6,005 nt of DNA from the NCBI GenBank assembly GCA_937951395.1, contig CALFBV010000217.1, positions 1 through 6,005 on the forward strand. Direction: 5' to 3'. Of this stretch, positions 5,140 to 6,005 are shown piece after piece. Every line of letters starts with the position of its first letter. Within the stretch, counting starts at the first letter, position 1. A program made the position numbers and the translations under genes. The notes under the pieces were generated by a model that did no database searches, had not been told where the DNA came from, and worked only from the letters and a program-made list of their open reading frames with translations. This DNA comes from an uncultured Rubritalea sp. (GTDB taxonomy: Bacteria > Verrucomicrobiota > Verrucomicrobiia > Verrucomicrobiales > Akkermansiaceae).

Positions 5140-6005
5140 ATGAACCATGTAGATCCAGAAACACAACTCATACTTGGAAATTCTAATAAACGTTTTTCAG
5201 GTGTGACGTCTACCATGCTACAGGTGCTGCCCCACCAGAAGAAGAAGCATTTGAAAACAGCTGTACTAGGTAAACATCACCTCACAGACGACACCAACTG
5301 GCTAACCTTCCGCCAGTTCACTAAGCTATGTAACACTTTACTCCCAGATGGATCTCCGCGTATTTTTCATGCACGGAGAAATGATGAGATGGTCCAGGCG
5401 CTCATCGCTAAGAAATTCTTTGGGGCTAAGATCAAAATAGCTTTTACCTCTACAGCCCAGCGACATCACTCACGCTTCACGCGCTGGCTCATGAGCAAGA
5501 TGGATGCTATTATCACCACATGCACCGCAGCTAATTCTTATCTAAAAACACCAGCTGACGTCATCATTCCTCACGGTATTGATGTCTCTACTTACTCCCC
5601 AGCACCTGCAAATAATTCAAAGCAAATTAAGATTGGAGTATTTGGCCGAATTCGCCCATCAAAGGGTATCGACCTCCTCATTGATGCCGTCCTACCTGTT
5701 CTAAAAACTTACCCCCACGTCACTCTTCAAGTGTGTGGAGAAACCACCCCTAAGTTCCAATCTTATTTGAATGAACAAAAAAAGAAAATTTCTGATGCAG
5801 CTCTTACAGACCAGGTAAAATTTCTAGATAAAGTAGAATTCAGTGTTCTTCCTGAGCACTACCGCAACATGGACATAGTCTGTGCTGTGAGCAGAAATGA
5901 GGGATTTGGTCTCACCCCCCTAGAAGCTATGGCATCAGGAGTCGCAGTCCTTACCTCAGAAGCGGGAGCGTGGAAGGACATCGTTGAAAACGGAGTCCAA
6001 GGCTA
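5140..6005 (+). CDS. lpcC: LpcC-type LPS core mannosyltransferase (GT4), 3' end truncated by window
   Basis: A GT4 enzyme resembling rhizobial LpcC, which transfers mannose from GDP-mannose to the Kdo region of the LPS inner core; the exact sugar here is inferred. The frame gives 288 codons from ATG 5140 and runs off the right edge. The acceptor domain has NKRFSGVTSTMLQVLP (16-31), IFHARRNDEM (75-84), IAFTSTAQRHHSRFTRWL (100-117) and MDAIITT (121-127), all typical of LpcC proteins. The donor domain has IPHGID (143-148), GVFGRIRPSKGIDLLIDA (166-183) and EGFGLTPLEAMASG (254-267) with the full E-x7-E pair E254/E262. A later ATG at 5215 would cut into the conserved SGVTST block, so ATG 5140 is preferred; an in-frame TGA at 5131 bars a much longer N-terminus. 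No Shine-Dalgarno is visible. Perhaps 50-70 residues are missing at the C-terminus. Confidence 0.9.
   Translation, partial: MNHVDPETQLILGNSNKRFSGVTSTMLQVLPHQKKKHLKTAVLGKHHLTDDTNWLTFRQFTKLCNTLLPDGSPRIFHARRNDEMVQALIAKKFFGAKIKIAFTSTAQRHHSRFTRWLMSKMDAIITTCTAANSYLKTPADVIIPHGIDVSTYSPAPANNSKQIKIGVFGRIRPSKGIDLLIDAVLPVLKTYPHVTLQVCGETTPKFQSYLNEQKKKISDAALTDQVKFLDKVEFSVLPEHYRNMDIVCAVSRNEGFGLTPLEAMASGVAVLTSEAGAWKDIVENGVQG

Noticed and set aside
5215..5217. ATG 5215 as the start of the LpcC-like mannosyltransferase
   Set aside because: It would remove the conserved NKRFSGVTST block typical of the family, which is encoded in frame upstream from ATG 5140.

Overview
The window is part of a Gram-negative lipopolysaccharide (LPS) / surface-polysaccharide assembly locus. 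It holds, left to right: a dTDP-glucose 4,6-dehydratase (rfbB, minus strand, 3' part cut off by the window start); a YrbL-family kinase-fold protein (plus); a membrane-anchored glycoside-hydrolase-like protein (minus); an InaA/WaaP-type LPS kinase (minus); a gap of about 0.3 kb with only doubtful small plus-strand reading frames; a family GT4 glycosyltransferase (minus); a divergent control region; and an LpcC-type core mannosyltransferase (plus, 3' end cut off by the window end).

Functionally, the two glycosyltransferases extend the LPS core. RfbB supplies a dTDP-4-keto-6-deoxyhexose precursor, usually for rhamnose or a related deoxysugar. The InaA/WaaP-type protein would phosphorylate a core sugar. 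The glycosidase-like protein is translationally coupled to that kinase by a 4-bp overlap, so the two are probably made together and act on the same glycan. The YrbL-like protein is a second kinase-fold protein in the same locus, which suggests, but does not prove, a glycan-phosphorylating role for this poorly understood family.

The layout is mosaic. Strand changes at nearly every gene, two convergent pairs have overlapping tails, and the middle of the window looks richer in A+T than rfbB and the right-hand mannosyltransferase (judged by eye, not computed). This fits a locus built by gene gain and loss. Two divergent intergenic regions (668-797 and 4882-5139) carry recognisable -10 elements and dyad-symmetric sites. 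Shine-Dalgarno sequences are weak or absent at most starts.

The organism cannot be fixed from this sequence. The gene set requires an outer membrane with LPS. The mix of an LpcC-type transferase (best known from Alphaproteobacteria), YrbL (best known from Gammaproteobacteria) and weak Shine-Dalgarno use leaves room for another LPS-bearing phylum such as Verrucomicrobiota, but that is only a lean. No RNA genes, insertion sequences, CRISPR arrays or convincing intrinsic terminators were seen.
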